From contig ACOK01000115.1 of NCBI GenBank assembly GCA_000174895.1, positions 88,667 through 152,666 on the forward strand: DNA of 64,000 nucleotides. Reading direction: 5' to 3'. Below the pieces are notes generated by a model. It saw only the letters and a list, made by a program, of their open reading frames with translations. It was not told where the DNA came from and ran no database searches. Source of the DNA: Ruminococcus flavefaciens FD-1 (GTDB lineage Bacteria; Bacillota; Clostridia; Oscillospirales; Ruminococcaceae). Positions 1 through 9,201 of the stretch are shown here, one piece after another; position 1 is the first letter of the stretch, and every line of letters begins with the position of its first letter. The position numbers and the translations under genes were made by a program.

Positions 1-833
1 ATGAATTATTATGAAAGTAACCGATTATGACGTTGATTTTATTCAGAAATTGTTCTTCAGTATCATCTTGATTTGTTGTTATGGAGCGTTGAGATGTTGA
101 ATCTGATGGTACAGTGTTTTCAGTATTATAATTGATTACTTTGTTGCCACTCTTACCTATTTGTTGCCTTGCTGCTCCAGCAGCTCATCGCCATACTTGA
201 GGATAAATCTTGTAAGTTCCTCACGGTTCATTTTTTTGATACTTTTATATGTGTCTCTGTCGATGATCTCTTGAAGTTGCTGTTAAGCGGTACAAGAAGG
301 ATATTTTTCCTACCGTTATCAGCCAGCACCTTTATAGGATAATTGCCAATAGCGGTACATCCACCATCCTTATATTTTTCTCCATGAAACTCTATCGGAG
401 AATAAACTACAGGAATTGATGACGATGCAAGCAATAAAGATATAATATCATTTTCACTTTTATCATTAAGCAAAAAGGCTTCCAGCTGATTATTTCTTAC
501 GTTATGTACGTATACAAAAACCATAGGACCGGATTTGATTCTTTCAACGCCTATATACCTCAACATACTCTTTAATCCATCCCTTGACAACTCATATCTT
601 TGAAGATCAACATTTTTTATCATCACTTCAGGATTTACATATTTCAGCCAAACATTCTCCGCAAGCTGTATATCCTTTATTGCATAAAGAATAGCATTTA
701 ATGCACCTACAGATGTACCTGATATATATTTAATATTTTTCAGTATTCCTGTTTCTTTCAATGCTTTCATTACTCCAACCTGGTATGCACCTTTACCGCC
801 TTCGCCACAAAGTGCTATAGAATCATAAATCAT
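1..833 (-). pseudogene. Patatin-like phospholipase, frameshifted
   Basis: The intact 5' part (228-833, 201 codons) encodes a patatin-like lipid acyl hydrolase. It shows the oxyanion-hole motif GEGGKG near residue 10, the nucleophile elbow GTSVG near residue 40 and a DGG catalytic Asp near residue 157. The reading frame then ends at 228, but homologous-looking coding continues in another frame (KEIIDRDTYKSIKKMNREEL, then ILKYGDELLEQQGNK) to a stop at 157-159. After one more shift it continues open to the window edge (GNKVINYNTENTVPSD and onward). Both shifts, near 268-274 and near 157-162, are explained by a single missing base each. The gene is therefore either decayed or affected by two sequence errors. 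It is divergent from the operon at 1297. The catalytic domain itself appears complete, so a truncated enzyme could still be active. Confidence 0.7.
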
Positions 834-1208
834 TTATTCCCTCCTTCTAACGATTATAAAGATACATCTTTCTGTATTATTGAATCCAATATAAAAAAGA
901 TTCTGATATAATATTTTTAGAATGATATATCTATTCGAAAAAATCGTTTATATATCTCAACTATATTTTACCATATATTTTTAATATATTAAATAAATAT
1001 TGTGTTAACTGCAACAAAACATAATGTTTTTTAAATTTCTTACAATTTGCAATTGTATGCATTGGTAATTGTGACAACAAGCAACATTATTTTATCACCA
1101 ACATTGAAATAACAATAAATATTAAAAGATAGTCTTTAAAATGCTTTAAACTCATTGTGCAATTCTAACATAAATTATACATAGCACAGTGAATATAAGT
1201 GTATTCTC
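834..1208. other. AT-rich intergenic region, no gene seen
   Basis: This divergent intergenic stretch between the patatin gene and the operon at 1297 is very AT-rich. I see no open frame with a ribosome binding site and no strong hairpin in it. It probably holds the patatin promoter on the minus strand. Confidence 0.5.
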
Positions 1209-1238
1209 TTGACATATATCAACAGATTATGATATACT
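1209..1238 (+). promoter_or_regulatory. Promoter of the PP-loop/radical SAM operon
   Basis: TTGACA at 1209-1214 and TATACT at 1233-1238 are separated by 18 bp. The first gene starts at 1297 after AGGAAG. No other strong promoter is seen before 7872, consistent with one transcript for the seven overlapping genes. Confidence 0.6.
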
Positions 1239-1296
1239 TATTCTATATAATCTGTACAGAATACCAATCAAATTGATTGAAGGAAGATGGGAATAG

Positions 1297-2484
1297 ATGA
1301 AATATAATAACACCCAAAATTCAGAAGAATGGTCGGAAATAATAAAAAACTCACCCAATCCCAGAGTTATTATGATGCTTTCAGGTGGAAAAGACAGTAT
1401 AGCAGCATTATGCTTCTTAAAGAAACTTGGACTGGATGTTACAGCTATCCACTTTATACACAAATGGTGCAGTGATATTCCGACCAATGAGGCTAAACGG
1501 ATTTGTCAGCAACTTGATATTCCGTTGAAGATATATGATTTTACAAATGAATTCTATGATTCGATAAGCGGATTTACTGACGGTAGACCGTGTGCTCTGT
1601 GTAAAAAAAATATGTACCAAATCCTGATCGGATATCTGAACGAAAATGATTATGGCTGGCTATGCATAGGCGATACATCAAATGACAGAACTACAATAAT
1701 GCGAATGAAGTCCTACATAAGCGAGCATCCGGACGAAACACTTGAATGCAGTACCTATTTTGGTTCGGAAATGGGGCTGAAACTTCCCGATGGTGTTAAA
1801 GTTGTCCGTCCGTTGATAGCTTTGACTGCCGATCAGACCGAGCAATTTCTTAAATCAATATATGTATCCGTAAACCGTATCAATTCAACAGGCGATAAAT
1901 ACTTTGAATATCATCGTGAAGGCTGTTTCATTCAGTTCGCAGATATGGGAGTTCCGCTCAACAAAGAATTATGTGATATGCTGAAAGAATATAATGATAC
2001 AATTACCGAATTTGCTCGTAATAAAGGCATACTTGCTTCCATTCATATGCCATCGGGATTTATTGTTACTATCCCTAAAGGCTATGAAAATGAGGCAATG
2101 GAATATTTAGAAGAAAAAGGGCTTGCTGTTGATAAAGAATACAATGAAAGCAACAAAACTAAAACTTTTAATTATTCTGCAATAGTCGATACTTTGAATG
2201 TATGTCTGCTCGAAACCGGAGCGTACAGAAAGCTGTTCTCACGTTTTGTCGAACGCCTTGAACTTGAAGCACCTTATATGCAGATAATTCAGGCAGAAAA
2301 AAACATAATATGTACCGCACACACATATAATGCCGAATTGAAGATAGTTTTTGACTTTGTTCATCAGAAATCATTTATCTTTTATATGTGCGACTTGAAA
2401 AGCCATTGTATGAAAGATTATTCTTTTTTTGAAAACCTTATCATTGAATTGTTCAGAACGAGAAAATATAAACTGCTCAGCTAA
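1297..2484 (+). CDS. PP-loop ATPase (PAPS reductase / 7-cyano-deazaguanine synthase-like fold)
   Basis: The P-loop-like pyrophosphatase motif SGGKDS (residues 29-34) followed by a Rossmann-like segment marks an adenylating ATPase of the PP-loop superfamily, which activates carboxyl or carbonyl groups, or thiolates substrates through an acyl- or aryl-adenylate. A short Cys motif, GRPCALCK, near residue 95 and the conserved GDTSNDRTT stretch could help bind substrate or metal. The last 120 residues have no motif I recognise. It is the first gene of a tightly packed operon with two radical SAM enzymes, two kinases, a hydrolase and a glycosyltransferase, so it probably performs an activation step in the same pathway. 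The substrate cannot be told from sequence. Confidence 0.75.
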   Translation: MKYNNTQNSEEWSEIIKNSPNPRVIMMLSGGKDSIAALCFLKKLGLDVTAIHFIHKWCSDIPTNEAKRICQQLDIPLKIYDFTNEFYDSISGFTDGRPCALCKKNMYQILIGYLNENDYGWLCIGDTSNDRTTIMRMKSYISEHPDETLECSTYFGSEMGLKLPDGVKVVRPLIALTADQTEQFLKSIYVSVNRINSTGDKYFEYHREGCFIQFADMGVPLNKELCDMLKEYNDTITEFARNKGILASIHMPSGFIVTIPKGYENEAMEYLEEKGLAVDKEYNESNKTKTFNYSAIVDTLNVCLLETGAYRKLFSRFVERLELEAPYMQIIQAEKNIICTAHTYNAELKIVFDFVHQKSFIFYMCDLKSHCMKDYSFFENLIIELFRTRKYKLLS

Positions 2485-2500
2485 ACAGGAGGAATATTGT

Positions 2501-3061
2501 ATGTTTATTGTTATTGAGGGAGATAATGGAACAGGAAAAACAACTGTTGCGTCCATATTGAACAAAAAACATAATTTTGAATTCATTACTGAACATCCGG
2601 ATATAGCAGAACTCGAAAAGCAGGCTAAGGGCTTCGATATCGGAAGTATTAAACGATTTGAAGCCTTCCTTGATTATAACCGTGCCTGCGGTGAACAGTC
2701 AAAAAAACACATCAAATCAGTTCTGGCAAGATACTGGATCAGTACAATAGCTGCCGGTTATGCAGATAAACTCTTTGACATTAATGAATCTTTAACAAGG
2801 GCAGATTCTGTAATAAAGACTATGCCTCGTCCTGATCATATCTTTAGGCTGAAATGTTCATTTGAAAAAAGAATTGAACGTATAGAGCAGCGAGCTCTGT
2901 CTGATGGAAATGATGACATAACATCAGAAAGAGACAAACGATATTCTTTTATACTTGATAATTTGCAAAGCAGATATGGTATCCTTACAGAAATAGATAC
3001 TGAAAATACTGACCCTGATATTACAGTAAATAAGATATTAAACGCTATCGGAGGAAGATAA
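2501..3061 (+). CDS. Thymidylate-kinase-like P-loop kinase
   Basis: The protein starts MFIVIEGDNGTGKTT, a Walker A of the thymidylate kinase / deoxynucleoside kinase type (residues 7-15), and has a kinase-like helical middle with a basic segment (EKRIERIEQRALSD) resembling the lid region. Its 186 residues are slightly short for thymidylate kinase (about 200-215). The start at 2501 is chosen because AGGAGG (2487-2492) lies 8 bases upstream; an in-frame ATG at 2429 would overlap the previous gene and has no such site. It overlaps the next ATG by one base. In this operon it more likely phosphorylates a nucleoside or nucleotide-like intermediate than serves general dTTP synthesis; that is inference. 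Confidence 0.75.
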   Translation: MFIVIEGDNGTGKTTVASILNKKHNFEFITEHPDIAELEKQAKGFDIGSIKRFEAFLDYNRACGEQSKKHIKSVLARYWISTIAAGYADKLFDINESLTRADSVIKTMPRPDHIFRLKCSFEKRIERIEQRALSDGNDDITSERDKRYSFILDNLQSRYGILTEIDTENTDPDITVNKILNAIGGR

Positions 3062-4230
3062 TGAAAAATCTTGAAGAATTTATAAATGATAAAGGAAACA
3101 GAAAAAACAGTGCAAAGACTAAATTTGATCTGCTTATATATGGCGTAAAAGATGCCCCCGAACTATTTGCCAAATACACGCAGGAATTCAAAGAAGAGCA
3201 TTACGCTTTCGATAATGGAAATTGGGGCATTGATAAAAACAGACTTACACCGACCGAGCTTCTTCTTCCCGGCGGTATTGTTTCAAAACTACATATAAGA
3301 CCTGATTCACCTCTCAGACTGGTCGAAAGTGAAGGAACACTGTTAATATGCAATAATGGCCGAATTTTATCAGAATTCAAATTTCTGCCTCGTCCCAACT
3401 TCTGGAAGAAAACAATGAAGAATGGCGAAAATCCAAAAAGATATGCCCAAATGTACGGACTTAATTGTCTTAATTTCAGCCTTTACTCGGGCTGTGAGTT
3501 TCAGGATTCGGGAAACGGCTGCAAATTCTGTTCCGTAAAAGCAACAGTGGATAAAGGAAATCCGATACAGGTAAAGAAATCCCCCGATAAACTTGCTGAG
3601 ATTTGTCAGATGGCAATGGACAACGATTTTCTTAATTACATAATCGTTACAGGCGGGTCTTATATCGACAGTGATCATGAATTTGATATGCACATCGAAA
3701 CAATAAAGGCAATAAAAGATCATCTGCCGTGGAACGGAAGGATCAAAGGCAACATTTCCATGATGCCTCCAAAAAATACTGAACGACTGAAAGAATTATA
3801 CGATAACGGTGTTGATAATCCAAGCTTTAATATGGAAGTCTGGCCACATTCAGCATTTAAGCATTTCTGCCCAGGCAAAGAAAAATATGTCGGCTTTGAT
3901 CATGTTGTTGATTCACTGAAAAAGCTGACCGAGTATTACGGCCCCGGCAAAGTATGGTCAAACTTTGTTGCAGGGCTCGTTCCGCTTGAAGATATGATGG
4001 ATGGCTTCAGGTTTATGGCTGAAAACGGTATAATACCCGGAGCAAATATATATCATGCCGAGGTAAAATCTATTATAGGCAACAGTACAGGTGTTATAGA
4101 TAAGAATTACATCAGCCGACTTTACTCATATGCAGCTGAGCTTTATAGCAAATATAATTACAAACCCTTTTTTGATGCATCGGTACTCAGAAACAGTCTT
4201 GCCAATGAATTTTATGAGGGATTGCTATGA
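3061..4230 (+). CDS. Radical SAM enzyme with CX8CX2C cluster motif
   Basis: A 389-residue protein with a 4Fe-4S/SAM binding motif of unusual spacing: C145-x8-C154-x2-C157, inside SGCEFQDSGNGCKFCSV. Downstream are a GGS motif resembling the GGE SAM-binding strand (VTGGSYIDSD) and a TIM-barrel-like run ending in FVAGLVP. A spacing longer than CX3CX2C occurs in a few known families, such as Elp3, so loss of cluster binding need not be assumed. About 140 residues precede the motif, longer than usual, and may form a substrate domain. Its ATG sits on the stop of the kinase gene, and its stop overlaps the hydrolase ATG, so translation is coupled. It probably catalyses a radical rearrangement, C-C bond cleavage or insertion; the substrate is unknown. 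Confidence 0.8.
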   Translation: MKNLEEFINDKGNRKNSAKTKFDLLIYGVKDAPELFAKYTQEFKEEHYAFDNGNWGIDKNRLTPTELLLPGGIVSKLHIRPDSPLRLVESEGTLLICNNGRILSEFKFLPRPNFWKKTMKNGENPKRYAQMYGLNCLNFSLYSGCEFQDSGNGCKFCSVKATVDKGNPIQVKKSPDKLAEICQMAMDNDFLNYIIVTGGSYIDSDHEFDMHIETIKAIKDHLPWNGRIKGNISMMPPKNTERLKELYDNGVDNPSFNMEVWPHSAFKHFCPGKEKYVGFDHVVDSLKKLTEYYGPGKVWSNFVAGLVPLEDMMDGFRFMAENGIIPGANIYHAEVKSIIGNSTGVIDKNYISRLYSYAAELYSKYNYKPFFDASVLRNSLANEFYEGLL

Positions 4231-4826
4231 AAAAAATGCTGTTCTGGAAAGGACGTGGAACTAAAAATGTTCTTGAAGATTTTCTGGAAGAAATGTCCGG
4301 AGAATTTTCTGTTGTTCGTTTTCCGTTTGAATATGACAAAGGTTCATTTCCGCTGTTTCCGGATTCCGAGTGGAACCGCTGGCTTTATGACAATCCATGT
4401 GATGTATGGTGTGGCATAAGTCTCGGGGCATCATTGATGTATGCAGCGTCATCTGCTTGCAACAGGATAATTCCAACTTCAATGATACTTATAAACCCTT
4501 TTATTTCCCGTTCTCAACTTTCTTTAGAAAAGAATTTTTCTATCAGCGATCAATGGGAACTTGAATTAAGGGATAAGCCGCTGAAAATCACGAAATGCAG
4601 TGTTGTGTTATCAGTGCATGACGAAAAGATTGGTATTCATCACGGAATTGAACTTGCAGGACAGATATCTGCTTCTGAAAAAGATCTTATTCTGCTTGAA
4701 AGTGATCACTGTCTCAGTGATACAAAAATACAGATTGATCTTGCAAATTTGTTAAAAGGAAGTGAAAGTTCATATGACTCGATCCATCAGTATCGTTACA
4801 TTCATAAGCGGAACAGAAACACTTAA
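4227..4826 (+). CDS. Small alpha/beta-hydrolase-fold protein
   Basis: The 199-residue protein carries a nucleophile elbow GISLGAS (Ser65), a candidate acid residue in SVHDEKIG and a candidate catalytic His in ESDHCLSD, in the order expected for alpha/beta hydrolases. There is no signal peptide, so it should be cytosolic. The ATG overlaps the upstream stop (ATGA) and its 3' end overlaps the start of the glycosyltransferase by about 50 bases. It may act as an esterase or thioesterase releasing or editing an intermediate in the pathway; that role is inferred from position only. Confidence 0.65.
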   Translation: MKKMLFWKGRGTKNVLEDFLEEMSGEFSVVRFPFEYDKGSFPLFPDSEWNRWLYDNPCDVWCGISLGASLMYAASSACNRIIPTSMILINPFISRSQLSLEKNFSISDQWELELRDKPLKITKCSVVLSVHDEKIGIHHGIELAGQISASEKDLILLESDHCLSDTKIQIDLANLLKGSESSYDSIHQYRYIHKRNRNT

Positions 4827-5730
4827 TCATAATATCATCGATTTTTTCAGATATCTAAAAAAATATGCGAAGCGTTGCGAACTGCTCGTCTATACGGATA
4901 ATGAAATAATCGGCAGAAACGGAATAACGGATAATGATATCCGTGAAATCGTGGAACCGGCAATGACAAAATATAAACGTATCCTATCTTCTTTAAGTAA
5001 CTGTAAATATGAACATATTCTTTTTATTGACAATGATGTCAGGACTGATTTTGCAAAAATGAAAAAATTCATTTTAAACTGTCCTGAAAATGCTGATATA
5101 TTTTTTGGAAAAATAGCTGTAAGCAAAACAGATTCTTTTACTGAACATCTGGTTAAAATTGATAAGATTCTTTCGCATAACATCATTCGGCCTACATTAT
5201 GGAATTTGAATGTTGGCATAAGTATACCGGGACAGATCTTCATAATAAAGAAAAACAGTTTTATCAATACTCTCAAAAAATATGATACTTTATTTGATGA
5301 TCTTACAATAGGGATATGTGCAAAAGAAAACAATATGACAGTCAGGCGAACAAAAGCTGTTCTCGGCAGTGAATGTCCTTCGGGCAGTATGAAAAAACTT
5401 ATAAAACAACGTATTCGTTGGGCTAAGGGTTATTCTCAAACTCTGAGATTCAATAAAGACAGCAGCTGCTATTCATGTATATTAATACATGGACTTGCTT
5501 ATCATTCCACAATTGTTGTAGTTGATATTATTGAGACTCTTCTGTTCAGATTTTCACCATTCATCTCATCATTGCTGTTTATTCTTATTCTTTTACTGCT
5601 AAGCGATAATGACGTCAGAGAATTACCTTATGCAGCAGCTTACATGTTTGTATTTCCTTTAATACACACTATATGGTTCAGTAAACTCATAAAAGAGATC
5701 ATCACAGTCGGAAAGGAAGAAATGATATAA
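4774..5730 (+). CDS. Membrane-associated family 2 glycosyltransferase
   Basis: A GT-A fold protein with a DxD-type metal/nucleotide-sugar motif (DND, residues 86-88, in FIDNDVRTD) and a QRIRW motif near 212-216, the QXXRW signature of processive or membrane-linked GT2 enzymes. Two to three hydrophobic helices fill residues about 235-305. The ATG at 4774 is preferred: AAAAGGA (4754-4760) is about 13 bases upstream, whereas the GTG at 4762 sits directly against it. The gene overlaps its neighbours on both sides. It would glycosylate an intermediate or a lipid carrier at the membrane. Confidence 0.75.
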   Translation: MTRSISIVTFISGTETLNHNIIDFFRYLKKYAKRCELLVYTDNEIIGRNGITDNDIREIVEPAMTKYKRILSSLSNCKYEHILFIDNDVRTDFAKMKKFILNCPENADIFFGKIAVSKTDSFTEHLVKIDKILSHNIIRPTLWNLNVGISIPGQIFIIKKNSFINTLKKYDTLFDDLTIGICAKENNMTVRRTKAVLGSECPSGSMKKLIKQRIRWAKGYSQTLRFNKDSSCYSCILIHGLAYHSTIVVVDIIETLLFRFSPFISSLLFILILLLLSDNDVRELPYAAAYMFVFPLIHTIWFSKLIKEIITVGKEEMI

Positions 5731-6743
5731 TGAAAAAAATATGTATCATAGGTGGAATGAATTTTTCAATTATATCTGAAGTAGATGGTAGATTGCAAGA
5801 GGACAATTCTGTATGCGGAAATATTCATACAAGATTTGGCGGAGTCGCCTATAACATAGCTTCTGTTATATCAGAATATGAAGGATTTCAAATAGACTAT
5901 ATGACAATTCTGTCCCGAGATATGATAGGCAAACTGGCTGAATCTGTTCTTGAAGAACATAGAATTTCATATATAAACAGCCTTTATCTTGATAACTGGG
6001 CATCTTATTATTCTGACATATGCAGCAGGAATTTTCATTACGGTATAAATGATATGAAAATTGTTGACATGATAGATCAAAGCTTTATAAATACCCGAAA
6101 ACAAAAAATACTGAATAATGATATTCTGATAATTGATGAAAACATTTCTCCTGATGTCATGGAATTCATAGTTGATAATATAGATATTCCAATATACTGC
6201 GAGGCAACTTCTCCTTTGAAATGCAAAAGAATAAGCAGCAGGATCAATAATATATATGCAATCAAGTTCAATAAAAAAGAATTCTGTGAGTTTTACTGTA
6301 CAGATGATAGTATTTTTGAAAAAGATGAACTGATACTTGATACTGTAAAAAACAGATGTGCTGAATTGACCTTTGTCACACTCGGCGAAAAAGGTTCTTT
6401 TTGTATTTCCGATCATAAAATATATCGCTGTCAAACAAGAAAGATAATAAATGCTGTAAACACTTTACAGGCAGGGGATTCGTTCTTCGGCGGTGTTATC
6501 GTCAAGCTGCTTTCGGGAGAAGATATCCCCTCTTCAATGGAATACGGAACTCTATGTGCTGAAAAAAGACTAATGGCAAATAATCCGAACAATGATATAC
6601 TGAGCGATGAAACAATAAAAAAACTTGATAATATTTCTTCCGGACTAAAAGATATTGATACTGAATACAACATCTGTCCGAAGCAGAATTTTTCATGTTT
6701 AAGATGCAGTGGTTCGTCAGGAAGATATATTTATGATAAATGA
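5730..6743 (+). CDS. PfkB-family kinase, nucleoside-kinase-like
   Basis: The N-terminus (IIGGMNFSIISEVDGR...RFGGVAYNIASVI) follows the pattern of ribokinase/PfkB enzymes and is closest, by eye, to pseudouridine-kinase-like members with GGxNxD and GGVxRNIA. The C-terminal signature is NTLQAGDSFFGG in place of the usual DTxGAGDxFxGG; the catalytic Asp is kept but the anion-hole Gly is Gln. The last 30 residues are extra and Cys-containing (PKQNFSCLRCSG). It starts on the stop of the glycosyltransferase gene. With the thymidylate-kinase-like protein it forms a possible two-step phosphorylation route for a nucleoside-like compound. Queuosine-type kinases are also PfkB members, so salvage of a modified nucleoside is an alternative. 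Confidence 0.75.
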   Translation: MKKICIIGGMNFSIISEVDGRLQEDNSVCGNIHTRFGGVAYNIASVISEYEGFQIDYMTILSRDMIGKLAESVLEEHRISYINSLYLDNWASYYSDICSRNFHYGINDMKIVDMIDQSFINTRKQKILNNDILIIDENISPDVMEFIVDNIDIPIYCEATSPLKCKRISSRINNIYAIKFNKKEFCEFYCTDDSIFEKDELILDTVKNRCAELTFVTLGEKGSFCISDHKIYRCQTRKIINAVNTLQAGDSFFGGVIVKLLSGEDIPSSMEYGTLCAEKRLMANNPNNDILSDETIKKLDNISSGLKDIDTEYNICPKQNFSCLRCSGSSGRYIYDK

Positions 6744-7872
6744 AAGGTGGTCTGCAATGTATTCTCCATCCATTTGTATAACTCATAATTGTAATCTTAA
6801 TTGCGTATATTGCTATCAGAAACAACACTCTGAACAACAAATGACATTTGAAACAGCCAAAAATGTGATCGACACTTGCTTTGCTAATATCTCTGATGGA
6901 AAGAATGCAATAGAATTCACATTGATAGGCGGCGAACCGCTTATTGAATTTGATCTTATCCGAAAAATTTATGAATATACAACAAACCATTATAATGACT
7001 TCAGATTCTATTTCTATGCAGCTACAAACGGAATACTACTGGATGAAGAAAGAAAAAAATGGCTTTCTGAACGAAAAGATAAAATTTTTCTTCGTCTCAG
7101 CCTTGACGGTACGCCTTTAACGCATAATAAGAATCGCTGTAATTCGTATGAAAAGATCGACATAGACTTTTTCAGAGAAACATGGCCTGATATGGGTGTA
7201 AAAATGACACTATCAGAATACTCACTGGCTACTCTTGCTAAAGATATAATACATCTTCATAGTTTAGGATTTCCTGATATAGGCGGTGTTAATCTTGCTG
7301 AAGGTGATTTTGACTGGAATAAAGACGAATATTTACATATTATCGCACCTCAGTTAAAGATGTTAACAGACTTTTACAGTAGCAATCCAGACCTGCGTCT
7401 TTGTCAACTGTTTGACAAAAGACTTGACCTTTGTGAAGCTTCATCCCGACCACGTATGAAGCGATGCGGAATAGGCAGAGAAACTGTTTTCTTTGATGTA
7501 GACGGAAAAGCCTATCCATGTACTTTTATGACACCAATGTCATTCAATGAAGATGAGCTGAATAGAGCAAGTCGATACGATTTTTCAGACGATAATTGCT
7601 TTATTGATGAAGAATGCTATCAAAACTGCTATATTTACCCTATATGTCCAACTTGTTCAGGTGCAAATTATCTTGTGACTGGCAGTTTCAAGCATCGGAA
7701 CAGAAATAAATGCAGAATACAAAAAATAACAGCGCTGTTTACCGCTGAACTTATATCACGAAGAATAATCAACGGAACTGATAATCTGAATGATGAAGTG
7801 AAATATCATACAATCAATGCAATAAAAAAGATAAGAATGCTTTATAAACACGAATTTATAAAGTATCTGTAA
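6733..7872 (+). CDS. Radical SAM/SPASM-type enzyme
   Basis: The canonical CX3CX2C motif is C20, C24, C27 (HNCNLNCVYCYQ), followed by a GGEPL SAM motif. The C-terminal third is Cys-rich (RCGIG, YPCTF, DNCF, EECYQNCY, PICPTC, NKCR), the pattern of SPASM or twitch domains that hold auxiliary 4Fe-4S clusters. SPASM enzymes often modify peptides or proteins, but no precursor peptide is visible nearby, so a small-molecule or protein substrate is equally possible. Two starts fit: ATG 6733 after AGGAAG, and ATG 6757 after AGGTGG (MYSPSICITH). The gene overlaps the end of the PfkB gene only with the first. It is the last gene of the operon. Confidence 0.8.
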   Translation: MINERWSAMYSPSICITHNCNLNCVYCYQKQHSEQQMTFETAKNVIDTCFANISDGKNAIEFTLIGGEPLIEFDLIRKIYEYTTNHYNDFRFYFYAATNGILLDEERKKWLSERKDKIFLRLSLDGTPLTHNKNRCNSYEKIDIDFFRETWPDMGVKMTLSEYSLATLAKDIIHLHSLGFPDIGGVNLAEGDFDWNKDEYLHIIAPQLKMLTDFYSSNPDLRLCQLFDKRLDLCEASSRPRMKRCGIGRETVFFDVDGKAYPCTFMTPMSFNEDELNRASRYDFSDDNCFIDEECYQNCYIYPICPTCSGANYLVTGSFKHRNRNKCRIQKITALFTAELISRRIINGTDNLNDEVKYHTINAIKKIRMLYKHEFIKYL

Positions 7873-7983
7873 TTTTTATTATAAGCATATCTGAGGCTTA
7901 GCATCTACTTACATTTTACACGAAGTGCGTTCCATGCGCGGATTGGCGTTTTCCTGAGTAATGTAAGAGCGAATAAAATAATT

Positions 7984-8021
7984 ATCCCCGGAGATATGGA
8001 TTAACTGTCATCTTCGGGGAT
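7984..8021. terminator. Hairpin between convergent genes
   Basis: A 12-bp stem (7984-7995 with 8010-8021, one G-T pair) with a 14-base loop lies between the operon end and the convergent lipoprotein gene. No strong T run follows on either strand. It is a plausible shared terminator. Confidence 0.5.
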
Positions 8022-8154
8022 CATTTGTATAGGTCTCACTTTAGCAATTAGAACTGTTATAGTTTATATCGTAAAACTATGTTGCTTTTTATACGCTCGT
8101 CAGTCTTCTCGTTTCGTAATGAATGGGGTCTTCCGTTCGTGTTGTGTATGATTG

Positions 8155-9159
8155 TTATTCTGTAATTCTCAGCGATACAGTTTCGCCGCCCGGGATGAGA
8201 CGGTGAATGAAATAAAGGCGCTCACCTGATTCGTCTTTATTATTCATAAGATATTGCGGACTCTGTAATTGGCCATTTTCCGTATATTCGTAATGGTATT
8301 CTTTTGTCCCGTCAAGTTCAGAACCTGAGATAGAAATATACACATCCATATCTTCGGTGCCTTCGTTTCTGAGGTCATACCATTCGGAAACGCCGGTATT
8401 TGGCGACTCAGGCGGAGCAGCACATTCTGATACGGAGAACGAACTGTTGTCGATATAGCTAATGTTCATCATTTCCTTTTTTACAGATGCATATTTTTCA
8501 AATACCTGTTTATTCTTGTCGAAGTACGCAAATGAACATAGTTTACTGCGTTCATAGGTCGGTTTGTCTGTTACAAGTGTTTCCTTATGAATTGCGGAAC
8601 GGACTTTCCAGTCATAGATATATAACTCTCCGATTTCGGGAATATCTGAAATATTTATCGCAGAAATGCTGTCAGAGTCGAGACCGTATGTGTTCACATA
8701 TACATTGAAAGGAGCGTAATTCCTGATAAGATCATCATATGTCAAAATATCTTTTCCGACCATATGCTGTGCGAATCCGAGGCCGTAAGTGATATTGGTC
8801 ACCATGTCATCGCATTTGATATTATCAGCAAAGCCTGAGACTATTCGGCTGCACCATTCGTCTTCCATATAATTATCCGAACAATCATCAACACTGCTTT
8901 CGGTATAAGCATGAACACTGAATGTCTTTCCCTTATAGGTCATCTCAACGATGCCTGCTTTGCTTTTGTTTGATTTGGATTCAAGCCATCCGATACTGTC
9001 ATTTTTTACATTGCCTGCCTTAGCCTTGAATCCGTATTTTTCGCTTACATACTGCTCTGCCATTTTTTGAAGTTTGCGTGTATTGCTGTGCGCTCCGCAT
9101 CCCGTGAGTAAAACACCTGCGGCAGCAGAACACAGCAGGATTATCGGTATCTTTTTCAT
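8155..9159 (-). CDS. Secreted lipoprotein of unknown function
   Basis: A 334-residue protein beginning MKKIPIILLCSAAAGVLLTGC, a lipoprotein signal peptide with lipobox LTGC, so the mature protein should be anchored to the outer face of the membrane. The rest is soluble with no motif I recognise; the C-terminal 80 residues look like a beta-sandwich. The start at 9159 is chosen because AAGGAG is 6 bases upstream; an adjacent ATG at 9162 is too close. A minus-strand promoter lies at 9202-9230. The gene is monocistronic and convergent with the operon before it. Confidence 0.8.
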   Translation of the reverse strand: MKKIPIILLCSAAAGVLLTGCGAHSNTRKLQKMAEQYVSEKYGFKAKAGNVKNDSIGWLESKSNKSKAGIVEMTYKGKTFSVHAYTESSVDDCSDNYMEDEWCSRIVSGFADNIKCDDMVTNITYGLGFAQHMVGKDILTYDDLIRNYAPFNVYVNTYGLDSDSISAINISDIPEIGELYIYDWKVRSAIHKETLVTDKPTYERSKLCSFAYFDKNKQVFEKYASVKKEMMNISYIDNSSFSVSECAAPPESPNTGVSEWYDLRNEGTEDMDVYISISGSELDGTKEYHYEYTENGQLQSPQYLMNNKDESGERLYFIHRLIPGGETVSLRITE

Positions 9160-9201
9160 CATGATCTCCTTGATTGCCGTGTAGTTTGCTCTGATGTTAT
9201 C

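Noticed and set aside
7873..8154. Precursor peptide gene for the radical SAM/SPASM enzyme
   Set aside because: No short frame with a ribosome binding site and a leader-core layout was found after 7872 or between operon genes.
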